NCBI GenBank assembly: GCA_022360175.1
Contig: JAKSDI010000038.1
Location: forward strand, 33,276 to 97,275
Length of the DNA: 64,000 nt
Direction of reading: 5' to 3'
Source: Chitinophagales bacterium
Lineage (GTDB): Bacteria; Bacteroidota; Bacteroidia; Chitinophagales; Saprospiraceae
The position numbers were made by a program, and so were the translations under genes. The notes under the pieces are model-generated. The model worked only from the letters and a program-made list of their open reading frames with translations, searched no databases and was not told the origin of the DNA. Positions 44,380 to 53,422 of this stretch are shown here, piece by piece; the first letter of the stretch is position 1, and the number at the start of each line of letters is the position of its first letter.

Positions 44380-44534
44380 ATGCTACTCACTGCTTATATA
44401 ATTGAAACCCTAAAACACAGCAATAAAACATAATAAATGAATCAATAGCATTATATATGCTCAAAATAAATTCACTGGAAGATTCATCAAATATCTTGAA
44501 TAGGTAACCAGATTATCGCATACTTGAAAGTTGT

Positions 44535-44633
44535 ATGTTTTGGACTAAAAGTGATGATAGAGGAAAATCAATGGCAGTATCTAAGCTAAATCTTCGAGTA
44601 GGTGACAATCAGCTTTATGTAGAAATGTGTTGA
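44535..44633 (+). CDS. possible 32-residue small protein
   Basis: ATG at 44535, stop at 44631-44633. It contains MFWTKSDDRGKSMAV and KLNLRVGDNQLYVEM. It has protein-like character and no homologue in the window. It may be a real small gene or a remnant; it lies 30 bp before the next ATG. Confidence 0.25.
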   Translation: MFWTKSDDRGKSMAVSKLNLRVGDNQLYVEMC

Positions 44634-44663
44634 AGTGGTTTGAACGCTCATAAATATAAAACT

Positions 44664-45080
44664 ATGAAAACTTCAATTTTTTTAATCTTAATATTAATAG
44701 GTTTAGTATTTGTATCATTTGATTTTGGTATGGACCAACAGGCCGTTGTCTATGCTCAAGCTACTTTTGGGAGAGGCCCTAATTGTTCAGGTAGAGGCCT
44801 TTGTAATTTAGACGCAAGTGACACTCAGAATTCAGTAGGTGGTGTTGATAATAAATTATATATAGATAGCCTGGGGCGTATGTGTATGGATATCGACAAA
44901 TCTGCAATTAGTGTCATAGTCGCAGAGCAGCAATTTGTAAATGACAGTTTTTACATTGATGCCTTCCTTACTATACCGACCACCATCACTACTGCTTTGT
45001 TAATGCCTCAAGATTCGAAAATAGCTCCAGGCTATTATCCTGTAGATGAGACCTCTAGCAGGTTCTTAATCACTTTTTGA
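44664..45080 (+). CDS. small exported protein, first gene of an unknown operon
   Basis: 138 residues from ATG 44664; an in-frame TTG 24 bp upstream is unlikely. Long hydrophobic signal (MKTSIFLILILIGLVFVSFD) then FGRGPNCSGRGLCNLD, a tight Cys pair that could form a loop. The rest is short and acidic-neutral (FLTIPTTITTALLMPQ). No family recognised. Followed after 8 bp by the first of the two helical paralogues. Confidence 0.6.
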   Translation: MKTSIFLILILIGLVFVSFDFGMDQQAVVYAQATFGRGPNCSGRGLCNLDASDTQNSVGGVDNKLYIDSLGRMCMDIDKSAISVIVAEQQFVNDSFYIDAFLTIPTTITTALLMPQDSKIAPGYYPVDETSSRFLITF

Positions 45081-45088
45081 AAAGATAA

Positions 45089-46219
45089 ATGATTAAGCAT
45101 ATGGAAAAGCTATTAATATTTTCATTGGTTCTAGTTTCGACAACAGTGTTTGGCATATCAGAATCCCAAACTCAAGACTCTATCCATTTATGGTTGGTAC
45201 AGACAACTCAAAGTCTTGATAATGTACATAATATGTATATTCTTCAAGCATCAGCTGTTCAGCAAAAGCTAAGTGCTTTAAGCAATCAAAATAATAGCAA
45301 AGAAATGCTTATAGAAGAAATCATTCTTCAAAATAAGCTCAATCAAATCTTTCAGGCATACCAGTATGACCTCACGGTTAAAAGGTATCAAAAAGGAATA
45401 GATTTAATCAGAATCCTCCATGAAAAAATCCTCGGATTAGATCATCATTTTTCATCAATGAAGACCTTTCAGGATATACTCACATTAGTAAACCCTAACA
45501 CTTATCCCGGCTTTGAAGACACCAAAGAAATTATAACTAGCCAGTTGAAAAAAAATCAGGCGATCCAATTACCAGCCTTACTAGAAAGTAATCCATTTGT
45601 CAGTGCCTCCTATATGATTATGGGGCTGATGATCGGTGATAAAGATAAAAAAGCCAAAGAGGCAGATCTAGATGCGATCTCCTGTATATTGGATTTCACA
45701 TTGCAGATGCAACACGAACTGAACACCATATTTTATGAAACAGAATATCTAAGGACTAGCAATACTGCTCTTTTGGAGGAATGCTATACTCTTTTTGAGG
45801 ATTATACGACCCCCATTAATTATCTCACCCCTCTTAAACGGTGCCGTGAAGTAGATGATTGGGATCAATTATACCATCAACTGTCTAAAACAATGCAAAG
45901 TATGGAAAAGCTCCAAAATGAGAACAATCAAATGGCATTGTTTAAAATACAAGCAGATTTGGAGTTTGCTGTTGATAGGCTTTTAAGCTTTATAGATAGC
46001 TACAATCGCTTCATTCAAATGGGCGAACGATACTATCAAAAATTTGAGCTAATTGCATCCAATTATAGCAACGCTCCTGATTGTATGGATCAAATTCCTA
46101 TTCAGTTTAAAGCTTTACAGCAGGATATCCATTATTCAATTGATAAATTTGATGAGGCTTATAATATTACGGAGTTGAAAGGGTCTCAGCTCAAAGGTTT
46201 ATTGTACGGTTTTGAGTAA
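45089..46219 (+). CDS. exported helical protein, paralogue 1 (no known family)
   Basis: 376 residues; an alternative ATG at 45101 gives MEKLLIFSLVLVSTTVFG as signal peptide. The mature chain is nearly all alpha-helix with coiled-coil-like heptads (SVQQ/EMLIEEIILQNKL). Conserved with the protein at 46869: RYQKGI.LI...EK.L.LDHHFS.MKT.Q...L.NP..YP.F, then KEAD...ISCILDFT..M..LN.I..ETEYL..N.AL...C..LF..YT. Three scattered cysteines recur. Periplasmic or surface location inferred. Function unknown. Confidence 0.65.
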   Translation: MIKHMEKLLIFSLVLVSTTVFGISESQTQDSIHLWLVQTTQSLDNVHNMYILQASAVQQKLSALSNQNNSKEMLIEEIILQNKLNQIFQAYQYDLTVKRYQKGIDLIRILHEKILGLDHHFSSMKTFQDILTLVNPNTYPGFEDTKEIITSQLKKNQAIQLPALLESNPFVSASYMIMGLMIGDKDKKAKEADLDAISCILDFTLQMQHELNTIFYETEYLRTSNTALLEECYTLFEDYTTPINYLTPLKRCREVDDWDQLYHQLSKTMQSMEKLQNENNQMALFKIQADLEFAVDRLLSFIDSYNRFIQMGERYYQKFELIASNYSNAPDCMDQIPIQFKALQQDIHYSIDKFDEAYNITELKGSQLKGLLYGFE

Positions 46220-46264
46220 GAAAACTTATACTAATAGTAAGTATAGGGTCAAAAAATAAAAGCT

Positions 46265-46867
46265 ATGAAAACTTTATTCTTCATTTTATTAATCAGTATG
46301 TCTTGTATACAAGAAAGGGCTGCCAATACTCTTTCCCGAGATTGCAAAATGAGCATACGAAAAGAAGTAATTGCTACCGTCAATAGCAAGCAGTTTGGTT
46401 TAAATCTTGAATCTGTTTTATCAGAAGAAAAAGGGGTTCTTGAAATATGCATTGATCAAAAAGGCAGTTGTAGTTGGTCATTTGAAGGCAAAAACTATGA
46501 TCAACTCCATTTTAACGTCCCTGGTTTTGTAGAACTACTGCAAATAGTTCACAATGATTCACCAAAAACTGTAGCATCTTATGCCCAATCATCAACTCAA
46601 AAAGGAGGCAAACTCCATCAGGTTGATGAGCATACTATTAGCATCATTTACTATGATCCAATTACGAATAACAGGCTTAGTATATTAATCGATACTAATA
46701 AATGGATAATCCTCGGCAGCACTACCTCACTCAATGAAAATGAACATACAACTAAGTTGGTATGTAAATACAAAAAAGGCAAGGCAGGTAAAAACATACT
46801 TCAACATATCGTTTTGTCTACCTGGGACAATAATCATCTGTTAGAATATGCTTTTGAATATCTATAA
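46265..46867 (+). CDS. exported protein, possible lipoprotein, between paralogues
   Basis: 200 residues. N-terminal signal MKTLFFILLISMSCIQERAA; Cys14 could be acylated but the lipobox is weak. Mature part mixed alpha/beta with several Cys (RDCKMSI, LEICIDQKGSCSW). A segment TTKLVCKYKKGKAGKN is basic. No family match. Lies 45 bp after paralogue 1 and just upstream of paralogue 2, so it is part of the operon. Confidence 0.55.
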   Translation: MKTLFFILLISMSCIQERAANTLSRDCKMSIRKEVIATVNSKQFGLNLESVLSEEKGVLEICIDQKGSCSWSFEGKNYDQLHFNVPGFVELLQIVHNDSPKTVASYAQSSTQKGGKLHQVDEHTISIIYYDPITNNRLSILIDTNKWIILGSTTSLNENEHTTKLVCKYKKGKAGKNILQHIVLSTWDNNHLLEYAFEYL

Positions 46868-46868
46868 A

Positions 46869-48077
46869 ATGCTACCCATGTTTAAGCTTCCAAACACTCA
46901 GCTGTTTATTGAAAAAAGGTTTTTATGGATCTTCATTTTAAGCCTTATGATACTAATATGGCCAATGATTACCAAAGCGAACAGCCCTCCAGGAGATAGC
47001 ACAAATTTCATGACTGTACATGAAGATTGGGAGGTGATGCTAAGAACACTATTTGAAAGGCATAAAAAACAAGAGGCAGTAGCACTCCTTCGCTTAGAAA
47101 ATATAAATCAGCAAAAAAAAATACTTTTTGCCAATGGCGATATAGCGCAGTATATGTTGCTCCTGGAAGAGCAAACAAAAGCTTATGAGGATATTTTACA
47201 GGCACGTAAATTGATGGAGGTCGATATGCTGAAAGTACGGTACCAAAAAGGGATTAGCCTGATCAAATTGATTTATGAAAAGTTACTCAGCCTTGATCAT
47301 CATTTTTCGGGTATGAAGACCTTGCAAAATGTTGCCTTACTTAGTAATCCTCATAATTATCCTGAGTTTCGCAAGATTAATAATGTCATTGAAAAGCAGA
47401 CCGACAAAAAGTATGCTTTTAACCTTCCATCAATGCTGAACTCAAATCCCTACCTCACTGCTACCTACTCCCTGGTATCAAGCATATTGAGAAACGGACG
47501 CACAGAAGAAAAGGAAGCTGATTTTCAGAAAATTTCCTGTATCCTGGATTTTACCGTTAGAATGAATGGAGACTTAAATATTATCAGACATGAAACTGAT
47601 TATTTGCAAACTGCCAATCTTGCCCTAAAAGCAGATTGTGAACAGCTTTTTGGAGAATATACCAAGTTTTTGGGGTATTATGTTCCTCTGGAAAAATGTA
47701 GGAATAATGATGATTGGGAGACACTAGCACAACATCTGGACAAATTCATATTACAACTGGAGCAAAATACTGGAAACACTAATGAACAGACGAGTAGAAT
47801 GGAAGTGAACATCATTTTTGCTACAGAAAGAGTGGCAGAGTTTGTTTCTCAGTATAGTGCTTTCATCAATCAAGGAATGCAGTATTATCAAAAATTTGAT
47901 AATATTATTTCATCTTATGAAAATCAGGATTTCTGTGAAGAACAACTGCCTCGTCAATTTAATGAATTAAAGTTTGATATTAAATCCACTATTGAAAAAT
48001 ATAAAAACACTTACAATCTACCAGAAATTCATGGTTCTCGGTTAAAAAACCTTTTATACGGCAGGCCTGATTTTTAG
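46869..48077 (+). CDS. exported helical protein, paralogue 2 (no known family)
   Basis: 402 residues from ATG 46869; an upstream in-frame ATG at 46848 adds seven codons overlapping the previous gene. An N-terminal hydrophobic segment (FLWIFILSLMILIWPMI) may be a signal or membrane anchor. The remaining chain is helical and shares the paralogue 1 signatures (YQKGISLIKLIYEKLLSLDH then HFSGMKTLQNVALLSNPHNY). Longer and more charged than paralogue 1. The two may form a hetero-oligomer. Function unknown. Confidence 0.65.
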   Translation: MLPMFKLPNTQLFIEKRFLWIFILSLMILIWPMITKANSPPGDSTNFMTVHEDWEVMLRTLFERHKKQEAVALLRLENINQQKKILFANGDIAQYMLLLEEQTKAYEDILQARKLMEVDMLKVRYQKGISLIKLIYEKLLSLDHHFSGMKTLQNVALLSNPHNYPEFRKINNVIEKQTDKKYAFNLPSMLNSNPYLTATYSLVSSILRNGRTEEKEADFQKISCILDFTVRMNGDLNIIRHETDYLQTANLALKADCEQLFGEYTKFLGYYVPLEKCRNNDDWETLAQHLDKFILQLEQNTGNTNEQTSRMEVNIIFATERVAEFVSQYSAFINQGMQYYQKFDNIISSYENQDFCEEQLPRQFNELKFDIKSTIEKYKNTYNLPEIHGSRLKNLLYGRPDF

Positions 48078-48107
48078 GGTATGAACTGGTTTAAACTTAT
48101 AGAAAAT

Positions 48108-48210
48108 CCCCCTCAGCCCTGCGGGCAGCTCCCCCGAGGGAGCACAGCACTTATACCCCTCCCAGACGGGTCTTACGGTTGGAAGGGTCGGCTGAAAGCC
48201 GGGGGAGGAG
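48108..48210. repeat. GC-rich hairpin repeat, fuller copy
   Basis: CCCCTCAGCCCTGCGGGCAG then CTCCCCCGAGGGAGC, a middle stretch, and GGCTGAAAGCCGGGGGAG. The ends are inverted (CTCAGCC / GGCTGA; CTCCCCC / GGGGGAG). An eroded copy lies at 7418-7488. Intergenic; not part of a gene. Confidence 0.65.
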
Positions 48211-48375
48211 TAAACATTAAGTTACTAAAAAAGGAGATTTAATGTCCTGTTTTTTAACGCCTTAATAAGACAAGTCTAAACTACTTCATACTCTTAACCT
48301 CTTTAGAAATTATAACTCTTACAACATAGCATTAATACATGCTATTATAGCATAATCAATAGTGCAGTTTTCATT

Positions 48376-48413
48376 GGCCTTACTTCATTCGTGAAGTGAG
48401 GCCTTTATTTTTT
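48376..48413 (+). terminator. intrinsic terminator with TTCG tetraloop
   Basis: GGCCTTACTTCA (48376-48387) pairs with TGAAGTGAGGCC (48392-48403), one wobble, around a TTCG tetraloop, then TTTATTTTTTT. About 300 bp after the paralogue 2 stop and about 70 bp before the next gene. Confidence 0.88.
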
Positions 48414-48481
48414 TACTTTTATTAGTCACGTTTTTTTCACCTGAGTATTATAACACTTGAAAACTGTATTATAAATTCAAA

Positions 48482-50041
48482 ATGTATTCCGTCATGAATC
48501 GATTTGCACTATTGATTTGCTTCCTTTATTTTTTCCTTTTTTTTTTTTTTAGCACCTTCGGTCAACCAATAGTAAATATTCCTGTAACTTATTTTAATAA
48601 TCGGTATGTAGAATTTGATCTACATGCAGGCGCCAATGCTAGTTCAGCATTCTTTTATCTATTCGATGACGGCCACTACAGTATACAGAGTGAACCATCA
48701 CATCAATATCACAATACAATTCCTTATACAACTGAGGTATTTGCTGCAGAGCCTTACTCTATCTCTTTACCTTCTCAGCAAACCATTGGAGTAACTCCTA
48801 TTTCCACTAATAGTTCGATGGGAAGTAGTACCGCAAATTCATTTATGGGAAATCAAAAAATCAGGATTGGAGAAAGCTGGTCTGCCACAGAAAATAACGA
48901 ATTGATCTACATTTTATCTTTTACTTATCCATGTGATACTACAGTCCAAAAAGATACTATGTCTGGAAACATAGAATTTCACGTAGACCAAAATCTTTCA
49001 GTAACCAATTTTTATAACCCGCGTTTAGACTGGACAAATCCTGGCAGCCTTATCCCTCTAGGGTCTTCAGAGCCCGGTTGTCAGGATAAACTAAGCTGGA
49101 GTTTTTCTAATCTACTACCTGGAGAGGTCCGCCATGTATATATTCATGTATCTGTTCCTCAAGGAATCAATCAGGCAGGTTTGAATAATATAGCCAAAAT
49201 ATTAGTAGACGGAGATGAAAACCATTGTAGCACCGTTGAAAAAAAGTTTACGTTACTGAAAAGATATCCACATGACCCCAATGGCATAATAGTTGACTAT
49301 CAACACATTCCTCATTCCATACCACAGCAAAAAAAGCTAACTTATACCATATTTTTTCAAAATTCAGGCAACTATTATGCTGATGATATTTTCATTGATG
49401 CGGTTTTTGATGGCCCTGCTCTAACTGAGAATTTCAATATTCTATCTTCAAGCTCTCCCGTTTCCAATTTTTCTATAGCTGGTAATGTGATTTCTATAGC
49501 TATGACTGGCCATAAGCTCCCCGGATCTAATCAAATATATCCTAATACCTACTCCTATGATCAAACTACTGGTTTTGTTAAATTTTCAATCTGTACTGAA
49601 GCAGGACTCGTTTTAAATGACAATATTGAAGGACAAGCAAGCATTATATTTGATACCCAGCCCAATATACTTACTAATACTGCACTAACAATAGTATCTG
49701 AACATAACCCCGGATACACCCCTTGTTCTTCTCAATCTCCTTCAAGCGTACAACCTCCTATCATTGAACAGACCCAGGAAGCTTTTTTAGATGTATATCC
49801 CAATCCATCATTAGAGCATATAAATATCAAATACGAAGTAGCAGGGAGTCAAGATAGCCCAGTAAGTATTTCCATTTATAATCTTTCAGGCCAACGATTA
49901 TCAACTCCACTTCATCAAAGTATAAAAGCTCCTGGAAATCATAATTTGACAGTTGATATTAGTAATTTCCCGTCTGGACCGCTTGTCATAGAAGTCCAAA
50001 CTAGCAATAATACAAGCCGGTATCAAATAATAAAGTCCTGA
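48482..50041 (+). CDS. T9SS-secreted protein with DUF7619-like repeat region
   Basis: 519 residues; an alternative ATG at 48494. The signal peptide is highly Phe-rich, encoded by a 14-T run (48537-48550), so one-base slippage would shift frame. N-terminal beta domain (30-160, FYLFDDGHYSIQSEPS). The middle is a conserved-repeat-like domain (about 255-400: DPNGIIVDYQHIPHS, LTYTIFFQNSGNYYADDIFI) as in Bacteroidota adhesins. T9SS sorting domain from about 440 (YPNPSLEHINIKY to RYQIIKS). Surface location inferred. Upstream is a strong terminator, so this starts a new transcript. Confidence 0.8.
   Translation: MYSVMNRFALLICFLYFFLFFFFSTFGQPIVNIPVTYFNNRYVEFDLHAGANASSAFFYLFDDGHYSIQSEPSHQYHNTIPYTTEVFAAEPYSISLPSQQTIGVTPISTNSSMGSSTANSFMGNQKIRIGESWSATENNELIYILSFTYPCDTTVQKDTMSGNIEFHVDQNLSVTNFYNPRLDWTNPGSLIPLGSSEPGCQDKLSWSFSNLLPGEVRHVYIHVSVPQGINQAGLNNIAKILVDGDENHCSTVEKKFTLLKRYPHDPNGIIVDYQHIPHSIPQQKKLTYTIFFQNSGNYYADDIFIDAVFDGPALTENFNILSSSSPVSNFSIAGNVISIAMTGHKLPGSNQIYPNTYSYDQTTGFVKFSICTEAGLVLNDNIEGQASIIFDTQPNILTNTALTIVSEHNPGYTPCSSQSPSSVQPPIIEQTQEAFLDVYPNPSLEHINIKYEVAGSQDSPVSISIYNLSGQRLSTPLHQSIKAPGNHNLTVDISNFPSGPLVIEVQTSNNTSRYQIIKS
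48537..48550. repeat. 14-T homopolymer in a signal peptide
   Basis: Runs within codons 19-23 of the T9SS protein gene. Long single-base tracts are prone to slippage; a one-base change would abolish the downstream protein. No other coding tract of this length was noticed in the window. Confidence 0.9.
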
Positions 50042-50064
50042 TCGCAACTATCTAAACTGTCCTT

Positions 50065-53010
50065 ATGCATGTTCCATACCCATTCCTTTTATTACTAGTC
50101 ATTTGTATGGCTATTTCATGCCAGCAAAACAATACTGACGAACAGCATAATAAACTCAATAGCCAGTCGAATACTTCAGAAGAAGCTATTCAACTGGCTA
50201 TTGCCAGCTGCATGGATAATGCTTCTTCTGCAGTAAATAAGCATCAATTAGACAGTGCTTTTTATTGGCATCAACAAGCAGCCAACTTACATGGCAAATT
50301 GCAGCACTGGGATAGCACCTATCTCAGATCCAGGGATTTATTTTACCTGGCGTATGAAAAAAATCAGCTTAGCCAGGCCAAGCCATATATAAAAACCATA
50401 CTGGATATCTTCCCTTCTGATGTTGATACCACTAAAGCTAAGACTGAAGAGATACTAGCCCTCATTTACTATCTTGAAGATAATTTACCATCAGCTCTTA
50501 CTCATTACAAGACATGCCTTAATTCATGGCTTCCTTATGAAAAGCCGAATAGATTAGCTGCTGTCTACAACATGCTGGGTATTATTTACACCATTCAGGG
50601 AGATTATCCTCTTGCAGAAAGCATTTATCAGGAAGCCATTCAGGTAAACCGTCAACTCGACAGTAAACAAGGCGAAAAAGATAATCTTTTTAATCTAGGT
50701 AAAGCTTACCTTGCTCAAAATCAATGGGAAAACGCCATTAATTCTTTTGAGGAAGGACATGCATTAATCAAAAAAAGTGATGGCTATTTCGAAGCCAGCC
50801 TGGCAGCTGCCTATCTTGCCGGAGAACAAAATGAAGTAGCAAAAAAGCTGGCTCAGCAAGCTTTGGATTTGAATACTCAATATAGCGGCAGATCTCATTT
50901 TAATATTTCATCTGCCCACCAACTATTAGGCAAGATATATCTTGCTTTGGGTGAATTGTCCCTTGCTGAGTCTCATTTTCAACAACATCTAAATCTTGCT
51001 TTAGAGAACTATCCATTCACCCACCGAGCTATAGGGAAAGCACACATTTTCCTTGGCGACACCTATAAAAAACAAGGATTGGACAATATAGCTCTTCGCG
51101 AATACCACAGAGCTATTAAAGTTTTTCTGCCTGCTTTCGAACCAGACAATACATCCTCTTTACCTTCCAATGATAGCATATTCTCAAATGAAGTATGGCT
51201 GATGGAAGCACTCCGTAATAAAGGCGCTGTATATCTATCAAAATTTGAAAAAAGCCAGCGCACCAGAGAGTTGCAATTAGCCAGCTCACATTTCAATACC
51301 GCAGTAGAATATATCAACAAGATTAAACTATACTACACAGAAGCAGGAGCCAAGTCTTTTTTAGGAGATTATTCCATTCCATTCATAGAAGATGCTATAC
51401 GTTCTGACCTATTACTTTATGAGCGTACTAATGACATTGAGCATCAGAAAGCCGCCTTCATGCAGGCTCAACAGGCTACGGCCTTTCTTCTTAGAGAAGC
51501 GGTTAATGAAGAACGCGCCATTCAGCTTTCGGGGCTTTCTCCTGATAGCCTTGCTATGTTTTCTCAGCTTAATACCAATATTCTAAACATACAGTCAGCA
51601 ATTGCTCAGGATAATAGCCGAACAGCATCAGATAGTCTTCACTCCGTTTTATTTCAACTCAAGCAAAAACGGTTATCGATACTTGATAAGTTGCAAACAG
51701 AGCACCCAAAATATTATCAGCTTAAGCACCAACTTCAACCTGCTTCTTTAGAACATTTACAGGCTGAATTAGATAGTAATACCCTTGCCATTAAATACTT
51801 TTTTGGTGAACGACAACTCTATGGCTTTGCCTTCTCAAAGAATACTCTTTACAGCTTTACAAACCCTATTGACAATGATTTTTTAGATGCTATTAAAGAC
51901 TATAGAAAAACCCTTTCTGATCTTGATTATATAAAGTCAAATCCTACTATTGCTGAGCAGGTTTTCACCGAAAAGAGTCACTATCTGTTTCAGCAATTGC
52001 TACTTCCCGCTATCCGGGCATTTGAAAAAGAGCAATTGAACAATTTGATAATCATTCCTGATGGCCTACTTAACTACCTTTCATTTGAGTGTTTATTAAC
52101 CGAATCGACCAATTCCTGGTTAGAAAAAGATGCGTATCTGATCAATGATTATGCAATTCGTTATGCCTACTACACTGGCCTTATTTTACGCAAGGAAAAA
52201 GCGATAAATTCCAGCAATCGTTTTCTCGGTTTTGGCACAGAATACAAGGATAATACATTAGATAAACTCGAGGACAATAAACAGGATTCAGTCTCTAATC
52301 CACATCTCCAGGATTTCTTTAGAGGGAAGCAATTATCCAAACTTGCTTATGCAGATGATGAAGTAAAGGAGGTAGCTGATATGCTGAATGGCAAAGCCTA
52401 TTTAAATCATCAGGCAACCAAGGCCAATTTCTTATCAAAAACTCCGGATTATGAAGTTATACACGTAGCCGCTCACAGCTTTATAGATACTGAAAATGAC
52501 TCTACAGCTTATATTGTATTTAATCAAGACAACAATTCTGAAGATTTTCTTCTCAGTCTTCCGGAAATCTACGGTTTACAATTGAATGCTAATCTCATTA
52601 CGCTCAGTGCATGCCAAACAGGCACCGGAGCCCTACAACGCAGTGAGGGGGTCATGAGCCTGGCACGTGCCTTCCAATTTGCTGGCAGCAGTAGCCTTAT
52701 TGCCAGCCAGTGGAGCATCTCTGACCGAGCGTCTTCCCTAATCATGAAAGATTTTTACAAAGCTTTACGCAATGGTATCCCTAAAGACGAAGCGCTCCGC
52801 CAGGCTAAACTCCGTTATCTGACAGATGACGCTATTTCCAGTCCTGCTTATCGTATTCCTGCTTACTGGGGAGCAATTGTACTGATTGGAGACGATGCTC
52901 CTCTGGAGTTTGAGTCCGTAGGATTTGGATGGTGGTGGGTATTGATGATTGGTGGTGTTTTGTTGGGTATACTTGGAGTGATCCTATATCAAAGGAAATA
53001 TAAAAATTAA
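50065..53010 (+). CDS. TPR- and CHAT-domain lipoprotein with C-terminal membrane span
   Basis: 981 residues. N-terminal hydrophobic signal ending in MAISCQQNN (Cys near 19, a relaxed lipobox). TPR repeats from about 100 to 420 (AAVYNMLGIIYTIQGDYPLA, NLFNLGKAYLAQNQWENAIN). A linker region, then the CHAT caspase-like domain about 680-955: catalytic His in VIHVAAHS and Cys in ITLSACQTGTGALQ. It ends with a TM (FGWWWVLMIGGVLLGILGVI) and basic tail KRKYKN-like. Known CHAT enzymes are proteases, often activated by partner proteins. Tethered at both ends, it would face the periplasm. Follows the T9SS gene by 23 bp. Confidence 0.82.
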   Translation: MHVPYPFLLLLVICMAISCQQNNTDEQHNKLNSQSNTSEEAIQLAIASCMDNASSAVNKHQLDSAFYWHQQAANLHGKLQHWDSTYLRSRDLFYLAYEKNQLSQAKPYIKTILDIFPSDVDTTKAKTEEILALIYYLEDNLPSALTHYKTCLNSWLPYEKPNRLAAVYNMLGIIYTIQGDYPLAESIYQEAIQVNRQLDSKQGEKDNLFNLGKAYLAQNQWENAINSFEEGHALIKKSDGYFEASLAAAYLAGEQNEVAKKLAQQALDLNTQYSGRSHFNISSAHQLLGKIYLALGELSLAESHFQQHLNLALENYPFTHRAIGKAHIFLGDTYKKQGLDNIALREYHRAIKVFLPAFEPDNTSSLPSNDSIFSNEVWLMEALRNKGAVYLSKFEKSQRTRELQLASSHFNTAVEYINKIKLYYTEAGAKSFLGDYSIPFIEDAIRSDLLLYERTNDIEHQKAAFMQAQQATAFLLREAVNEERAIQLSGLSPDSLAMFSQLNTNILNIQSAIAQDNSRTASDSLHSVLFQLKQKRLSILDKLQTEHPKYYQLKHQLQPASLEHLQAELDSNTLAIKYFFGERQLYGFAFSKNTLYSFTNPIDNDFLDAIKDYRKTLSDLDYIKSNPTIAEQVFTEKSHYLFQQLLLPAIRAFEKEQLNNLIIIPDGLLNYLSFECLLTESTNSWLEKDAYLINDYAIRYAYYTGLILRKEKAINSSNRFLGFGTEYKDNTLDKLEDNKQDSVSNPHLQDFFRGKQLSKLAYADDEVKEVADMLNGKAYLNHQATKANFLSKTPDYEVIHVAAHSFIDTENDSTAYIVFNQDNNSEDFLLSLPEIYGLQLNANLITLSACQTGTGALQRSEGVMSLARAFQFAGSSSLIASQWSISDRASSLIMKDFYKALRNGIPKDEALRQAKLRYLTDDAISSPAYRIPAYWGAIVLIGDDAPLEFESVGFGWWWVLMIGGVLLGILGVILYQRKYKN

Positions 53011-53422
53011 AATGATTAATTGTAATAGCATTTAAACTTAGGGGCAGTGATTCCACCCCCTAAATCCTCCGCACGCTGTCGCTTTAGCGTAGGCGCCCAG
53101 CGAGGGACAGTCAAGTATTGGATAATATTTCAAAGAAAAAACAAGTGTTACTAAGTTAATCTGTCTGTACAATTAATCTTTAGCTTTTTCTGACTTTAAA
53201 ATTATTCTTCCTTCTTAGAAGCTCAATCAATTGTCTTCATTATACAATTGAATATCAATTATAGATAGATATCTTCTAAAGATAAAATCGATTACTTTAG
53301 TTTAGCTGGAAAATTATTAAAAACGATTAACAATGCAGGATAATATAATTTCTTGCGTTAGAAGTTTAGCTAATACTTTTGTAGAAGTGGTCCATGATTT
53401 TATATTTCAATGAAGAAAAGCT
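53011..53422. other. intergenic region with GC-rich patch and promoter
   Basis: A GC-rich patch at 53041-53112 contains CGCTTTAGCG and CTGTC..GACAG arms. The remainder is AT-rich. A good promoter lies at 53352-53381. No gene was recognised. Confidence 0.45.
53352..53381 (+). promoter_or_regulatory. promoter of the LytTR response regulator gene
   Basis: CTTG (53352-53355), an 18-bp spacer and TACTTTTG (53374-53381, exact TAnnTTTG). The ATG follows 41 bp downstream. Confidence 0.65.

Larger units (their letters stand above)
44081..44663. other. divergent intergenic region
   Basis: About 580 bp between the secreted-paralogue operon and the plus-strand operon. It contains an inverted repeat (44327-44336 AAGTGTGACA with 44370-44379 TGTCACACTT, 33-nt loop) and a 32-codon frame (44535-44633). 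No TAnnTTTG box with good context was found. Confidence 0.45.
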
